Origin: Magicicada septendecula
Taxonomy: Eukaryota; Arthropoda; Insecta; Hemiptera; Cicadidae
Reading direction: 5' to 3'
Length of the DNA: 64,000 bases
Assembly (NCBI GenBank): GCA_034769895.1
Contig: CM068373.1
Coordinates: 22,696,620 to 22,760,619 of the forward strand
Shown: piece after piece, positions 11,163 through 22,274 of the stretch
Layout: every line of letters begins with the position of its first letter
Position numbering within the stretch: the stretch's first letter is position 1
The notes under the pieces: model-generated
Seen by the model: only the letters and a program-made list of their open reading frames with translations
Database searches by the model: none
What the model was told of the DNA's origin: nothing
Position numbers and translations under genes: made by a program

Positions 11163-13600
11163 TGTGACGATTTAATTGGTAATAAAACATTTAAAAACAA
11201 AAAAAATTGAGAAAACATTTAAGTATTTTTAAATCACACAATTAAACCTAATACCCCTGTACTAAATCAGAATAAGTACGAGATTTAAATGGAAAAAGAT
11301 CTAACTAAACAAGTAATAAAAAATCGTATTGTAAATAGTTAATAATATTACAGTTAACCCTTTAGTAAATCATCATGCGTTGACCTGTTTAATTCCGGAC
11401 ACAACGTGCTTAGCGAACCGTCTGTAACTTATAAATATTTGAAAATCGTAATGTAAGTAATTAATAATTTGAAGGCACAAATAGTAGTTAAAATAATTCC
11501 TGTAAACTAAATAAGTCTAAATAATTTGTTTCATCTTGCTATAAGAATGTCTATTTAAATAAAAGTTGGAACTATATTATGGCGGAGTACTCGCTCCGCT
11601 TCGTTGTTATGTAGTCGATGTACCAGTCGTATCAAGTTAAGAGTTACGATGCGGCGTTCAGACAGTACACACCTCCAAACGAGGGCTCTTCAAAAAAGTG
11701 TTATTTAAACTTTAAAATAACGGTTAGCTACCACAAAAAACGTGGGGAGCTAGTGATTTTTAATGTATATGATGTAGAAAAAGTTTGTTCAAGAAATGTA
11801 GTAATATAAGAAAAATTATCAACACGTAAACAAGGTGACGTCTCTACTTAAGATGTAAACTCCAGTACAACTCTACATGTGAATATGTGACCTGCCAAAT
11901 TGCACATACGGACGTCTACAACCCATACGACGCTAACCAGGACCGGCGTGGATCAACCCAACTTCATGCAGCATTACATCAATCTACTCACTAATACGGC
12001 TACTAGATATTCACCAGAGACACGACACAGATGACTACCCCGACTACCAGAATTCCGAAGAGTCACACCCCAGGACGAGGACAGCAAAGCTTATTTTAGA
12101 GGTGACTCGATAGCTTGGCTATCGAGAATTAATTACATTTGAAACATAACTTTTATAGATGAAAAAGACTTTTCAAAGACAATAATTTTCTCTAAGCAAT
12201 AAATAAAACTAAAGAAATGTAAACTGTAGTAGTGAAAATCATACGTTGTAACGTTAATATTGAAATGTAAATTATAATCCCTTTAATAAATAATACCATT
12301 CTTCAAATGGTTAATGTAATCTTGCAAGCTCTTAGATGAGCATAGTATAATTCAGACGTCTTTACTATATTTAAAGCAGACTCGGATCCGAGGTAAATTA
12401 CATGATCAACATGATCCCTTGTTTTACAGAAAACCCTTTTTAATTAATCCAGTAAAATTTTTTGTTATGGGATCCTTTTTTATATAATTTGTTAATAAAG
12501 AGATGTCATCTTATTACACTTTGAAGTGAGTGCATAAATCAGTGAAATACCTTCCCCTTGTGTCCTAATAATTAGCGTAAATATTATTGTTGTTTGTGTT
12601 GAGTTTAATTTCAGTTCGTTACAATGTAGGCAACCTGTATAATTGTAGGCTAGCGTCAATTATGATGGGTTCCCTGGATTTGTAACGTAGCCCGGAACTT
12701 TACAAAGATGCGCCACTCTGCTGTTTTATATAAAAGGTTTGTAAGCATCGTGACGCAAACAAAGATACGTCACTCTGATAATTAAAAATAATTGTTAAGT
12801 AGTAAAATAGATAACTCTCTGCTGATCTATGCACTCAGTTACTGTATTTCATGTTAATATTAATTTTCATAAAATTAATTTCATAAATAAATTCACCTTG
12901 TGAATTTATTTTGTACAAGATTACTCACTAACTTGCGTATGATGTAATTTATTTAAGATACGCAAAATAATACAGACTATCATTGTATTACGCCAATGCA
13001 AGTACGTACATGAATTTTAGTGCTTGTCAAACTGTTCAGTCTTTAACAGGTTTATATTGTGGCAATTCAAGACCTGTAGTTTCCTGAATATGCCTGCATA
13101 GAATGTAAGTGTATGTCTGTCGTCACGGTAAGAGAAATATAAACACTTGTCTAAAGTAGACCCGGTTAATTACGTGTAAAGAAATTCGTAACTTAATTTT
13201 GTTACCAAAAAAATTAAAAATAATTTTAAAAATTAAAGGTGGAAAGTAAGACAATTAATTACTAAACTCAGACTGTCACAACCGTAATACACTTGTAACT
13301 TGTAAAGCGTGTTTCGTTGAATCAGATTCACCCCCTTAGTGTAACTCGCTTCCCCTGTTGAAATCGGTCGAGAAAGATAGCCTTAGCTATTGTTAAAGAG
13401 AACAATACTTGAGCGTAATCCTCGCGTTCCCACGCATACAACTACCTTGTCATTGTTTACTAAATAAACTAGGGTGACCTACATTCCAGCGAACAGCTGA
13501 TCGTTGACTTTACATTGAAGTGTGTGTATGGAATTTTTGTCTCTCCCTTAGAAGAGAAATTATTCTCTTGTGAACAATGCAAATGATTTACCCAAGAAAG
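11163..13600 (+). mobile_element. partial Gypsy-type LTR copy inserted in the LINE
   Basis: Starts with TGTGACGATTTAA, the same terminus as the LTRs at 15999-16768 and 43686-44456 read on the minus strand. A diverged LTR runs to about 11875. The leader then follows: 11880-13505 matches the reverse complement of 42037-43685, and 13510-13570 matches the reverse complement of 21060-21113. It is therefore an older, diverged relative of the larger Gypsy element downstream, in the opposite orientation, holding one LTR and leader but no gag, pol or second LTR. The end near 13600 is approximate. Confidence 0.7.
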
Positions 13601-14157
13601 AAATTGGACGTGGACGGAAAGCTGGAAAGTTGCCGTCAACGAAACCAAGAGCTCCGCGGTGCTATTCTCCAAGCGCCGGAAAGAACCACGAGGCCGAGTG
13701 AGACTCGGTAGAACGTACCTGCCCTGGTCGAGAGAGGTTAAATACCTCGGTGTCCACCTTGATCGTCGGCTCACCTGGCGTGCCACGCTGAGACGATGCG
13801 AAGGAAAGCGTCCGCTCTTCTCGCGCAACTGTTTCCGATACTCGTCAACAAGGCTATGACCCGCAAGCTGGGTAAGCTTGCGTATCTGTCAATGCGTATC
13901 TGTTGCCGATCATTACCTATGCTATTCCCGTCTGGGGCTACCTCGCAACCGTTCATAACAAAAGTTTGCAAAGCGTTCTCGATAGAGGTCTTCGGCTAGC
14001 GGCCAAAGTTCCCTATCGGTTTTCTTCTCGTCTATTGAGAAGAGGACTCGGTGTCCGCTCCTTGGAAGACACCGCAAGGCGACTTGCACGTAAATTTTAC
14101 GTCCGAGCTGCGATGACCCAGACAAACCCACTCATAGCTGGCCTTGGCGAGTACTGA
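13601..14157 (+). pseudogene. Jockey-type LINE: reverse transcriptase C-terminus
   Basis: The reading ...LFSKRRKEP...VKYLGVHLDRRLTW (13659-13790) is the conserved block near the end of Jockey-clade RT domains (the VKYLGV-LD--L-W motif). Later pieces in other frames (13796-13999 and 13903-14157) include PIITYAIPVWGY, the thumb-region motif. Several frameshifts are present. It is the downstream half of the LINE at 10620-11162; most of the RT core is missing, so the interruption is not a clean insertion but involves a deletion. Confidence 0.75.
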
Positions 14158-14207
14158 ATAAATAAATAATAATTTTCCGTCTGGACATGACCACTAGGCA
14201 GGAGCCC

Positions 14208-14540
14208 CTACCGGAGGCTCGGTACTAGGAACACATTGGGTCGTCTCACGACGCACAACCCAACAGCTCTGGCATTGGGCTGGATCTGGACGGACTCCAT
14301 ATGAAGGCGAGAGAAATACGCAGTCACCGACGACAGAAGCTTCGTCTCGTCGAACAGGATCCGATGGTAGGCATTGCCGAGCGCGTGCTCCGCCACGGCA
14401 GACTTCTCCGGCTGCCTTAGTCGATAGTAGCGGCTGTGTTCACCCATGTGGGTGCGGAATAGTCTGAATTTTAATACCAGTAGCTTCAGTGTTAGGTACT
14501 CAGTCAGGCGAACACGTTTTTGTTTAGTCCAACTTGGTGA
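14208..14540 (-). pseudogene. Penelope-like element GIY-YIG endonuclease fragment
   Basis: On the minus strand the reading contains RLRQPEKSAVAEHAL followed by LFDETK and a Glu-rich helix. This pattern resembles the C-terminal part of the GIY-YIG endonuclease of Penelope-like retroelements. No RT is next to it. The N-terminus has no ATG I would trust, so it is a fragment. Confidence 0.5.
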
Positions 14541-14560
14541 CACCCGTATTCGTATAATTA

Positions 14561-15310
14561 TAATGAGTTGAACAATATTTAGTCACATATCTTGTAAACG
14601 TTGATTTTTGAAAGTGTCGTATAACTTAGCATGATATACAGAAAATGTTGTTTTTAATTAATGAATAATGCTAAAGAGGCAATTAGTCTGGACAACACGT
14701 TGGCTGCTAAAAATCTGTAGACAATGGGGCACTGTAACTATTTCTAAATATTAATGTTAGTGCCATTTATTGTTATAAATAATACTGTTTTGTATTTATT
14801 GTGTTTGTTACATGATTCTATATTAGTAACATTAATATTACTCTTAACTTTGTTCGGAGCATGAGAGGTAGCAGTTTAGCAGGTAAGCACGACGAAGTTG
14901 AAATTACAGATACTGCTGATTTACGTAATAACAAAACAAATAATATTAATTAGATGTTTATAGATTACGATGTAGACGTTTTTCTGTATTCATAAATCAA
15001 TATAACGGAAACAAAAAAATGTAAAAACTATCATATCAATTATTGTCTATGAATAACAGTAAATAATTTTCTTTGCAACAAGTGTATATCTCACTTCCCA
15101 CATTTTGTTGAAAACATAGATGCAAGAAATCTGGACAAAAACTGATTCAAAAGTTATAAATAACATTCTGACACGCATATTGTGCTCATGTTAAGAAGGA
15201 AACGTTGAAGTAGCCACGGAATTCTCACTTGGATGAAGCAAGTGATTTTCCTCTCGTTATTGCATTCCCTCTTTCTCTACTTCAATCTCCCATCTCACAC
15301 GCCCACTCTC
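14561..15310. other. intergenic; one repeated patch
   Basis: No gene. The patch at 14858-14940 is clearly related to 46633-46710 (same orientation). Both lie near Penelope-type fragments, so it is probably an untranslated part of that family. Confidence 0.4.
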
Positions 15311-15357
15311 GCACACGCACACACACGCACACACACACACACACACACGCACACACA
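15311..15357. repeat. (CA)n microsatellite, impure
   Basis: CA repeat with occasional CG units. Reading frames that cross it (Thr-His repeats) are not genes. Confidence 0.9.
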
Positions 15358-15401
15358 GGAAGGTACACCAGTTACGTTGAACAAACGTTGAAAAAATATA
15401 C

Positions 15402-15955
15402 ATGCAGCCAATGGAATTTAATGTATATATAAATAAAACTCGTGTGGGCAAAAATTGTTATAGAGGTACTGTCCTGGAAAAAGTTACCAATTTTGGATAC
15501 CTGGACTACAGTGTGTCTTATAATGTAAGCAACAACGTTGTGAATAATTTGCAAAAGTTCAACCTTATGTGCGGGACCGACCCCTTAAGTCAGCAAGTAA
15601 AGGAACACGTCTAAAATTCTACAAGGTGATGGCCCTTCCCACACTTCTTTATGGGTCTGAGAATTGGACTTTAACGAAAGACCAGGCCAGTCGCATCCAA
15701 GCAGATGAAATAAGATTTCTCAGGCACGTGGCAGGGTATACTCTCCGTGATCATAGAAGAAACATAGATATAAGGCAAGAACTGAATATTATGAGTATAC
15801 TCGACAGGATTTCCCAGTATCGGCTGAATTGGTGGGAACATCTTTGCCGAATGGATGACTACCATATCCTCAAACTACTATGGAACTATAAGCAGAGGTG
15901 ACGGAGAAGTGTGGGACATCCCATGAAGCGCTGGAGTGACCAACTGTAATCGTTG
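15402..15955 (+). pseudogene. LINE reverse transcriptase C-terminal fragment
   Basis: Readings in two frames give a segment with TVLEKVTNFGYLD (15460-15510) and then LPTLLYGSENWTLTK...RFLRHVAGYT...NWWEHLCRMDD (15569-15901). It ends after a stop with a GHPMKRW-like tail. This succession (LLYGSE-W, thumb helices, RPR/GHP-RRW tail) is typical of the RT ends of RTE/CR1-like insect LINEs. It is frameshifted and lacks the catalytic YADD part. Confidence 0.75.
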
Positions 15956-15998
15956 CCTGTTTGAGACCGGAACAAGCTACCATTGGTTTAATCAGTCG

Positions 15999-16768
15999 TG
16001 TCTACTAGAGTTTGTGAGTTCTGATAGTTCACATCTCCAGGTATGATGTTGGAAGTGTTGTTAGATCTTGAAGTTCGAAGTCATCTTATGTTACACCTTT
16101 TCGTTTTACGTTTTGAGTTACACTTTAAGTCTTTTGTTTTTACATAGCTATACTAGTTAACACATACTTATGCTTTCAGCAGCAATTTCTTGTATACCAC
16201 ATTAAAGTAAACGAAAGTATTGGTCACATAGTGTAAGAGCATAGCTCGTACGTCTATACTGCATGAAGTCACCATTGCGAGAGAGAGATTTTTGCTCGCT
16301 TCGTCTGGTACTGTACAAAATGGTAGAGGGGCAATTACTGCGCGAGAATATAGTCCCTGTCTCTCTTTAAGTTAACATTTTTATTTATACAAACTATCCC
16401 TAAATAAATATACATAATTTAAACAAGTTGTTTTAGCGACTATCTGTGTCTTCAGTTTTTTAATTATTAACATTTGGTTTTTTTATCTTATTCTAACTTA
16501 CACAAGACTCGGAAAACATGTCGAGTCTGGAATCAACAGGTCAGCGCCTGATAACAAGCAAAGGGTTAAATACGATATTAATAACTCTTTACAATTTGTC
16601 TTTTTATTACAGTATCTTTGTACTAACTAATTAATGCTTCCTCTCATACTGAGTACATACAGGTTTTTTTTATTGTTACAGTGACATTTAAATGGCTTAA
16701 TAGCTCGCAACCTTAACTTTTAAAAATTTTTTATTTTCTTGATTATTTTTACAATTTAAATCGTCACA
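15999..16768 (-). repeat. 3' LTR of the Gypsy-type element
   Basis: Nearly identical to 43686-44456. Next to it inside the element (16769-16780) is a purine-rich stretch on the minus strand (GCGGTGGAGTA), which suits a polypurine tract. Confidence 0.9.
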
Positions 16769-17337
16769 TACTCCACCGCTTAATTTGCACGCTACGGTTT
16801 AGTTTTTTGAGTCTAACTCACAATTGGGGACTGGGAGTATGAATGGGTTAGTGTGTGTAATTTCTTTCACATAGTTGTTGGGTTGGACACTCTACAACGT
16901 TGTCCACCTAGTAATTTCCTATAGTTACAACACAGTATACTTTATATATTCTTATTCACTACCTTTTTTTTTATATATTATTTACACTTAATATTTACAC
17001 AATTAAAACACAAAACTCTTACTTATCTCTATCACTTAAATCTACTATCGGGTTTTTGTTTGTTTTACTCTCTCTTCTGTAGAGTAACTTTCTAAATCTT
17101 TACTATTTAGAATTCTATCTTGTCTTCTGTGAGTCCTAGATAACTCATGTAGTCAATGAGTGTTAGTACCCATCTAGTTAATGATTATTCATTAATGTAT
17201 GCTTCGCAGAACTGGAACTCAGGTTGATCAGGCCTCGTTTCCAAACTCTACGTTTTACATTTTTCCACGTGGATACAGAAATATAATTTTCTTTACTGCC
17301 TAGTATTCCCTTTTCTATTTTGGGTTATACTATACCG
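16769..17337 (-). other. 3' untranslated part of the Gypsy-type element
   Basis: Non-coding AT-rich stretch between the integrase stop and the 3' LTR. No env-like reading is seen. Confidence 0.6.
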
Positions 17338-18729
17338 TCACTTCTTCTTATACAACTTTAGTTGCGAAATATGTGTTCTCCGCACATATTTCTGAGTTGC
17401 AGGTTCGCACAGGGCTACTGTAACGGGAGTTAGGTACTTCTGGATTTGGTAAGGTCCACACCATCGGAATGATAGTATAGAGGTGGTCTTATCAATCGCA
17501 CTACTAATGGGGTGAGTCTTGTACATTACTAAGTCACCTACTTGGTACCTGACTGAGTTGCTATGATTACCTTTCTCGTGGTATCTTCTGGATTTTTCCA
17601 AGCTAGCTCTTAAGTTAGAGCGGGCTTTTTTCCATATTCCCTTTATCTGCTTATCCGTTATTTGCGGAGGCAGCAGATCGTGTATATTCCATCTTGTGGA
17701 CAAAGGGTGGTTAGGTCGATACTTGTATAGTAACTCGAACGGGGTCGACTTGTGACCTTCGTGGTAAGCTGAATTAAAAGCGTATTGAATCCAGGATAGA
17801 TTTTGGTCCCACGACGTGTGATCGTTCGCATGATAGGCGATTAGCGCAGATTTGAGGTTTCGTAGATACCTTTCAGCAATATTGCCTTGCGGTCGATACT
17901 CTGTAGTGGTTATATGGTCTATCCCTAACTTGAAACACATATTCTTAAATTCTTTTGCTTTAAACTGCGGACCGTTATCAGATACTATACGTACTGGAGT
18001 ACCGTAGTCTTTAAATAGTCTTTCCTGTAGTATTTTAACTGTTGTCGACGCTAATGCTCGTCGCATGGGATACATCCACACAAATTTGGTGAACGAATCT
18101 ACACAGATCAGTAACATGGTATTTCCTGATTTGGATCGTGGATACGGACCTGAGAAATCTAGATAAAGTTTCGAAAAAGGAGTCTTTGGGATTTCTGAAA
18201 TCAATTGGCTTACTTGAGTATTTCTGGCTGGTTTACTAAGGGCGCATAATGAACATTTCTTTACGAAGTTAGCTATTTCGCAGTTCATATTGTTCCAATG
18301 ATATTCCTTTCGAATACGATGTATCGTCTTATTGATTCCCATATGGGCTCCTATGGTAGATGAATGGAAGTATTCCATTAGCATGGGCTTAATTACATCC
18401 GGGGCTATTATTCTTAATTCCTTTCCGTCTCTTATCTTGAGACACAGTATATTCTTACTCAATACGTACTTCTCGGATTTCATACCTTGGGTAAGTTGTT
18501 CTATAATAGGCTTCAGTAAGGGGTCTTGTTGTTGATACAGGGCAATGTTTGTAAAGGCAAGGGGGAATTCAGTAATTACGGCGTTAGCACTTTCTATTTC
18601 CGGCTTCACTATGTTTTCGGAAGTTTTAGTGGGTGACTGGAACATACGGGACAGGGTATCGGCGACTACATTCTGAGTACCTTTAATATGCTGCACTCTG
18701 AATTTGTAGCAGTTAAATTTAATATCCAT
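17338..18729 (-). CDS. Gypsy integrase (end of pol polyprotein)
   Basis: About 460 residues. It begins inside the last part of RNase H (VQHIKGTQNVVADTLSRM). Then come the H-H-C-C zinc domain (HSSTIGAHMG ... CSLCALSK), the catalytic core with Asp in LYLDFSG and VSDNGPQ and Glu in GNIAERYLR, and the C-terminal domain (YQVGDLVMYK). It would insert element cDNA into the genome. The start is not a true start: the frame joins RNase H through a shift near 18725. The integrase itself reads through without stops and keeps its catalytic residues. It ends with a Lys-rich tail at 17338. Confidence 0.85.
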   Translation of the reverse strand: MDIKFNCYKFRVQHIKGTQNVVADTLSRMFQSPTKTSENIVKPEIESANAVITEFPLAFTNIALYQQQDPLLKPIIEQLTQGMKSEKYVLSKNILCLKIRDGKELRIIAPDVIKPMLMEYFHSSTIGAHMGINKTIHRIRKEYHWNNMNCEIANFVKKCSLCALSKPARNTQVSQLISEIPKTPFSKLYLDFSGPYPRSKSGNTMLLICVDSFTKFVWMYPMRRALASTTVKILQERLFKDYGTPVRIVSDNGPQFKAKEFKNMCFKLGIDHITTTEYRPQGNIAERYLRNLKSALIAYHANDHTSWDQNLSWIQYAFNSAYHEGHKSTPFELLYKYRPNHPLSTRWNIHDLLPPQITDKQIKGIWKKARSNLRASLEKSRRYHEKGNHSNSVRYQVGDLVMYKTHPISSAIDKTTSILSFRWCGPYQIQKYLTPVTVALCEPATQKYVRRTHISQLKLYKKK

Positions 18730-19406
18730 CTGCCAATTCGTCCTAACTGTTTAGGGTGATTCAATAACCATGATAACGCCTGATTGTCGGTTTCCAAAAG
18801 GAATTCTTTATGTTCTAGGTGAGATAAATCTGAATCTTGGTGTATTACATGTGCAGTAGATGAACAATGTTCATCTTCATTACTATCAAATTTATGTTTC
18901 CGTGTACGGTCAAATCTGAAATAAAATACTTGCTCGTAGATGTCAAGAATCATTCCTGTCTTACTAATAAAATCTGCACCTAATATTAAATCAGGTCCTA
19001 ATTCTTTACATACTAACATAGTAAACGTCCAAGTTAGGTTTTTTATTTTAACCTTAACGGTAATACTCAGGTTTAAGTTTATTTTACGTTTATCAGCGGT
19101 AGAACACTTTATTTTCACGGGTTGCTTCCGTTTTACTAGATGATGTTTAGCTAACATGTCCGCTAACTCTTGGCTGATTAAAGTTCTACTAGATCCCGAA
19201 TCAATTAAGGCGATGGGGGATGTAACGCCTAAGTCGACTCGTATTAATGGTAGTAGATTTTTTTTCCATTTACATTTATTAATCGCATTACACTTTTCAC
19301 GAAATTCTCTCACATAGGGGTCGATTTCTTTCGCACCTTTTTTGTTTTTTACTTGGTTACAGTTTAATTCATTATTATTATTATTGGTTTCTTTTAGTTT
19401 ACCCAA
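18666..19406 (-). pseudogene. Gypsy protease joined to RNase H tail, RT missing
   Basis: The reading holds a retropepsin-type aspartic protease (active site IDSGSSRTLIS about 70 residues in; flap and closing motif LILGADFI). About 60 residues later it runs directly into the last part of RNase H (FLLETDNQALSWLLNHP). The whole RT and the first two-thirds of RNase H are missing, without a stop at the joint. A shift near 18725 then moves the frame into integrase. So this copy cannot make its own reverse transcriptase. The 5' end has no ATG and would be reached by translation from gag. Confidence 0.8.
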
Positions 19407-19450
19407 TTTCGAGTAGCTGCGGAAGACACAGGTTTTCGGGTCTCCCTGCC

Positions 19451-19711
19451 TTACATGTTTTTTGAATTGGGGTATTTCCGTTCCAATGGCTTACTTTTGC
19501 ACTCTCTTCTTACGTGCCCATATTTGCCACAATTATAACAGGTGGGTTTTCTGCGAGGTGGGTACTTGGTTTCCGCTTTATCTGGGTTTACACTAAAATT
19601 ACCAGCTTTGCGCACATGGTGAGGTCTACTAGAAACTTGTCTTTCATACGAGGTTGTTACATCAGGCAGTAGTGCTCGCAATTGATGTCTATTAGTTCCA
19701 GAGGTTTTCAT
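19451..19711 (-). CDS. Gypsy gag nucleocapsid zinc knuckle
   Basis: Carries one CCHC knuckle, CYNCGKYGHVRREC, surrounded by basic residues. This is the RNA-binding nucleocapsid end of gag. Its ATG overlaps the stop of the capsid reading (ATGA at 19708-19711), a -1 relation that may be a programmed shift or a mutation. It ends about 45 bp before the protease frame. Confidence 0.75.
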   Translation of the reverse strand: MKTSGTNRHQLRALLPDVTTSYERQVSSRPHHVRKAGNFSVNPDKAETKYPPRRKPTCYNCGKYGHVRRECKSKPLERKYPNSKNM

Positions 19712-20939
19712 TGCTTCTCTATTTTATCTGAGTACCATACATTTGAAGAATGGATACTGCACTGTTCTAGATCAGCAATTGTATTGGGTCTATTCATCAA
19801 TGATAGTCGAGTTCTTTCTTCAGGTGACACGCCTATTAAAATGGTGTCCACGAGTTGTGTTTCATTCCAGCTTACACGTAATAGTCGAGAGGACTCCCTA
19901 ATATCGGAGATGTAGTGAGCTAATCTCTCCTGATGTCCTTGTACTCGGAGTAGTGTCTTTCTTTTTATTTCCTCATAGATGCCGGTGGGAATAAAGTATT
20001 TTATTATAGAGCTATGTAGCTCTTCTACTGGAGATGTAGAGGTTAGGGCTTCTAAGACACGGTTTTTCAACGGGGGTTTACACTTTGTTAACAGAACTTG
20101 TAAAATTTGCCAGTCATTCAACTGCTGTAGATCCTTTATCTGAAGAAGATAACTAATGAATGTTAGTAATTTGGAAACATTTAAGCCATCTGTATAAGGG
20201 ATTTCGGTTAAAATCTTCTCCACAGGATGAGTCATTTTACCGTATAGATCCGCGTTATAGTTCATAGGTGTAATTCCTCGATGAGGGCGATTGGATTCAT
20301 TGGAGGTGGTGGTCAATTCATTATTTCCGGGACGAAACTGAAAATGCTCGGGAGGAGGGGCATTTACATATGTATCAGTATTTTGTTCTGTGTTCGCTTG
20401 CACTTGCGATACGGTGGGTGAGTCCCGATCCGTGTTAGGCGGAGGTAAACCAGTGGTGGGGGATTGTACTGGGGAGATGTGTAATTTCATTAATGACTTC
20501 TCTATTTCGTCCATCCGGAATGAGTCGGATTTTCGTCTTAGGTCGTTAATAACTGAAGGTAAGCGGCGTAGAGCTTCGTCTGCTAGCTTTTGTACATCAA
20601 CGGGTATTGCTGTGAGATTCGGCCAGATCGACAAATTTTTTATTCGCCTGGTTAAATGCTCTATTCTCTGGGTAGTCCGCAAAATTATTGCCGGAGATTT
20701 CTCGTCTTGGAGTGTTTGAGACAATAAATATAGTTCACTATACTTGGCATTACAAATTTCTTTCTCGCTTTCATAATCGAGTTGGCTTAGATAGTTTAAT
20801 TGCACGGGGGCATCAAATCCACATTCGCGAATTGACCTTCGTAATTCCGCGACTGTTACATCAGCATGGGGTAGTCCACGCAAAAGGGCTTCGTAAGACA
20901 GCTCGTCTTTAGTAACAAATCCGGGTTAAATTGGGCCAT
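19708..20939 (-). pseudogene. Gypsy gag (capsid part)
   Basis: About 390 residues of an acidic, helical gag-like protein with a Pro/Asn/Thr-rich middle and a C-terminal capsid-like region (LLRVQGHQERLAHYISDIRE). A good ATG lies at 20937-20939 (MAQFNPDLL), but it is one frame away from the main reading, which has a stop just upstream, so there is an indel near 20910. The knuckle part follows in the next frame (19451-19711). It would form the particle of the retrotransposon. Confidence 0.7.
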
Positions 20940-21113
20940 TGTTGTTCTAACACATTAGCACGTACTTAAAATTAATACTAGCACACTACACATATATATT
21001 ACACATATATATAATAAATTCTTAAGTAAGCAATTTACACAAATTAGAAAAGAACCATTTCTCTTCTAAGGGAGAGACAGAAATTCCACACACATATTTA
21101 TCAAGTTCACCAA
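20940..21113 (-). other. leader of the Gypsy-type element, proximal part
   Basis: Non-coding. Positions 21060-21113 match, in inverted orientation, 13510-13570 of the related copy. Positions 21108-21113 (CACCAA) are the left target duplication of the Maverick. Confidence 0.75.
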
Positions 21114-21694
21114 AGTAGTAATAAAAGGTTGGTTCTGGGACAGCCACGCCCCCTCGTTTGTTTATGTTTACATTTTTTCATCCTCTCCACCCCCGTCTTC
21201 ACCTACATAACCGCCGCGCGGTCACCGAACTCCGCGTGTTTGTTTACATTTTTTCAGTTTGTTTACATTTTTTCTCTCTCGCCACGCCCCCTCTCGTCTG
21301 TTTATGTTTACATTTTTTCCTTCCTTCCCACCCCCGCCTCACCCCGCAGCCGCCGCGCGGTCATCGAACTCCTCGTGTTTATGTTTACGTTTTTTTCACC
21401 GTGTGCCCCAGCTTTGCGTTGTTTACGTATCGGAACGTTTATGTTTACGTTTTTTTTCTCGCCGACGCAGCTATCACCACGTGCTCGTTGTTTTCCTTGG
21501 CCGCCAATCGACGCCGGCCGACCCAGTAACAAACGTAAACAAAGTAAAGCTGGGACACGCGGTAAAAAAAAACGTAAACATAAATATTCGGAGTTCGGCG
21601 ACCGCCGGAACGCGTCTGTTTTGTAAACAAATGTTTAGGAGAAGGGATAATGATATGATATATTCTTTTATAAGTATTAACGACGTTGTTTGGT
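21114..21694 (+). repeat. left terminal inverted repeat of the Maverick
   Basis: 581 bp, matching the reverse complement of 41314-42030 except for a 136-bp duplication there and about 14 other differences. It is GC-richer than the interior and built around repeats of TGTTTAC, often as GTTTATGTTTAC followed by a T run; I count at least ten on either strand. The open readings that cross it are by-products of this repetition and appear in mirrored form in the other repeat. Confidence 0.95.
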
Positions 21695-21719
21695 GTTGTT
21701 TACGTGTCAATTTTTTCAG

Positions 21720-22274
21720 TTAATACGAGATTTTTGTTTAAGATTTTTATTTTTGTACGAGATTTTTATTTTTGCTACACCCGTCCAGATTGTGCTAGAT
21801 TTTTTTGAAAACGAAGGTTTTGTTTTTATAACTAATTCAGATAATATTAAATGCAGCAAGTGCGGTTTTAAAACAAAAGTATATCTGACAATCACGCATA
21901 TCCAGTTCATGCATAAACTTTTATATCCGAAATGCAGAATGATTCGCGATAGGTATTATAAATTTGAAGATTACGCTAAATCGAGAGAGTGTATTACAAA
22001 TTATCCAATCGCGGTGAAATGTGTTCGAGAAGCGCGGAAACAGATGGAAGCATCATTTGCGTTTCCTCGATGGCGAAAACGTTACCCGTCAGTCGAGAGA
22101 CTGGTATCAGCAGGATTTTATTACACCGGAACGGAAGACGACGTAATATGTGTTGAATGCGGAATAGTACATTGTGATTGGAAGGAGACTGACGATCCTT
22201 GGCTCGAACACGCGAAAGCTTCGCCAGACTGTGTATTAATTAAATTGTACAAGAGACAGTGTGCGGAAAAATAG
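21720..22274 (+). CDS. double BIR-domain protein (IAP-like), no ATG
   Basis: Two zinc-binding BIR-type modules each fit C-x2-C-x16-H-x6-C: CSKCGFK...H...C in the first half, and CVECGIV...DDPWLEH...C in the second, the latter with the typical GFYYTG and W-ETDDPW core. BIR proteins of insects and insect viruses block apoptosis; there is no RING here. No ATG precedes the first module. A 3' splice-site-like TTTTTTCAG ends at 21719 and the frame is open from there, so the start may lie in an upstream exon in the inverted repeat (inference). Paralogue of the genes at 22602 and 23705. Confidence 0.75.
   Translation, partial: LIRDFCLRFLFLYEIFIFATPVQIVLDFFENEGFVFITNSDNIKCSKCGFKTKVYLTITHIQFMHKLLYPKCRMIRDRYYKFEDYAKSRECITNYPIAVKCVREARKQMEASFAFPRWRKRYPSVERLVSAGFYYTGTEDDVICVECGIVHCDWKETDDPWLEHAKASPDCVLIKLYKRQCAEK

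Noticed and set aside
15229-15451. Readings across the CA repeat on both strands
   Set aside because: Thr-His and Val-Cys repeats from a microsatellite.
21129-21723. Overlapping long readings on both strands in the left inverted repeat
   Set aside because: They arise from repeated TGTTTAC/T-run units, occur in several frames and are mirrored at 41421-41943; no protein family.
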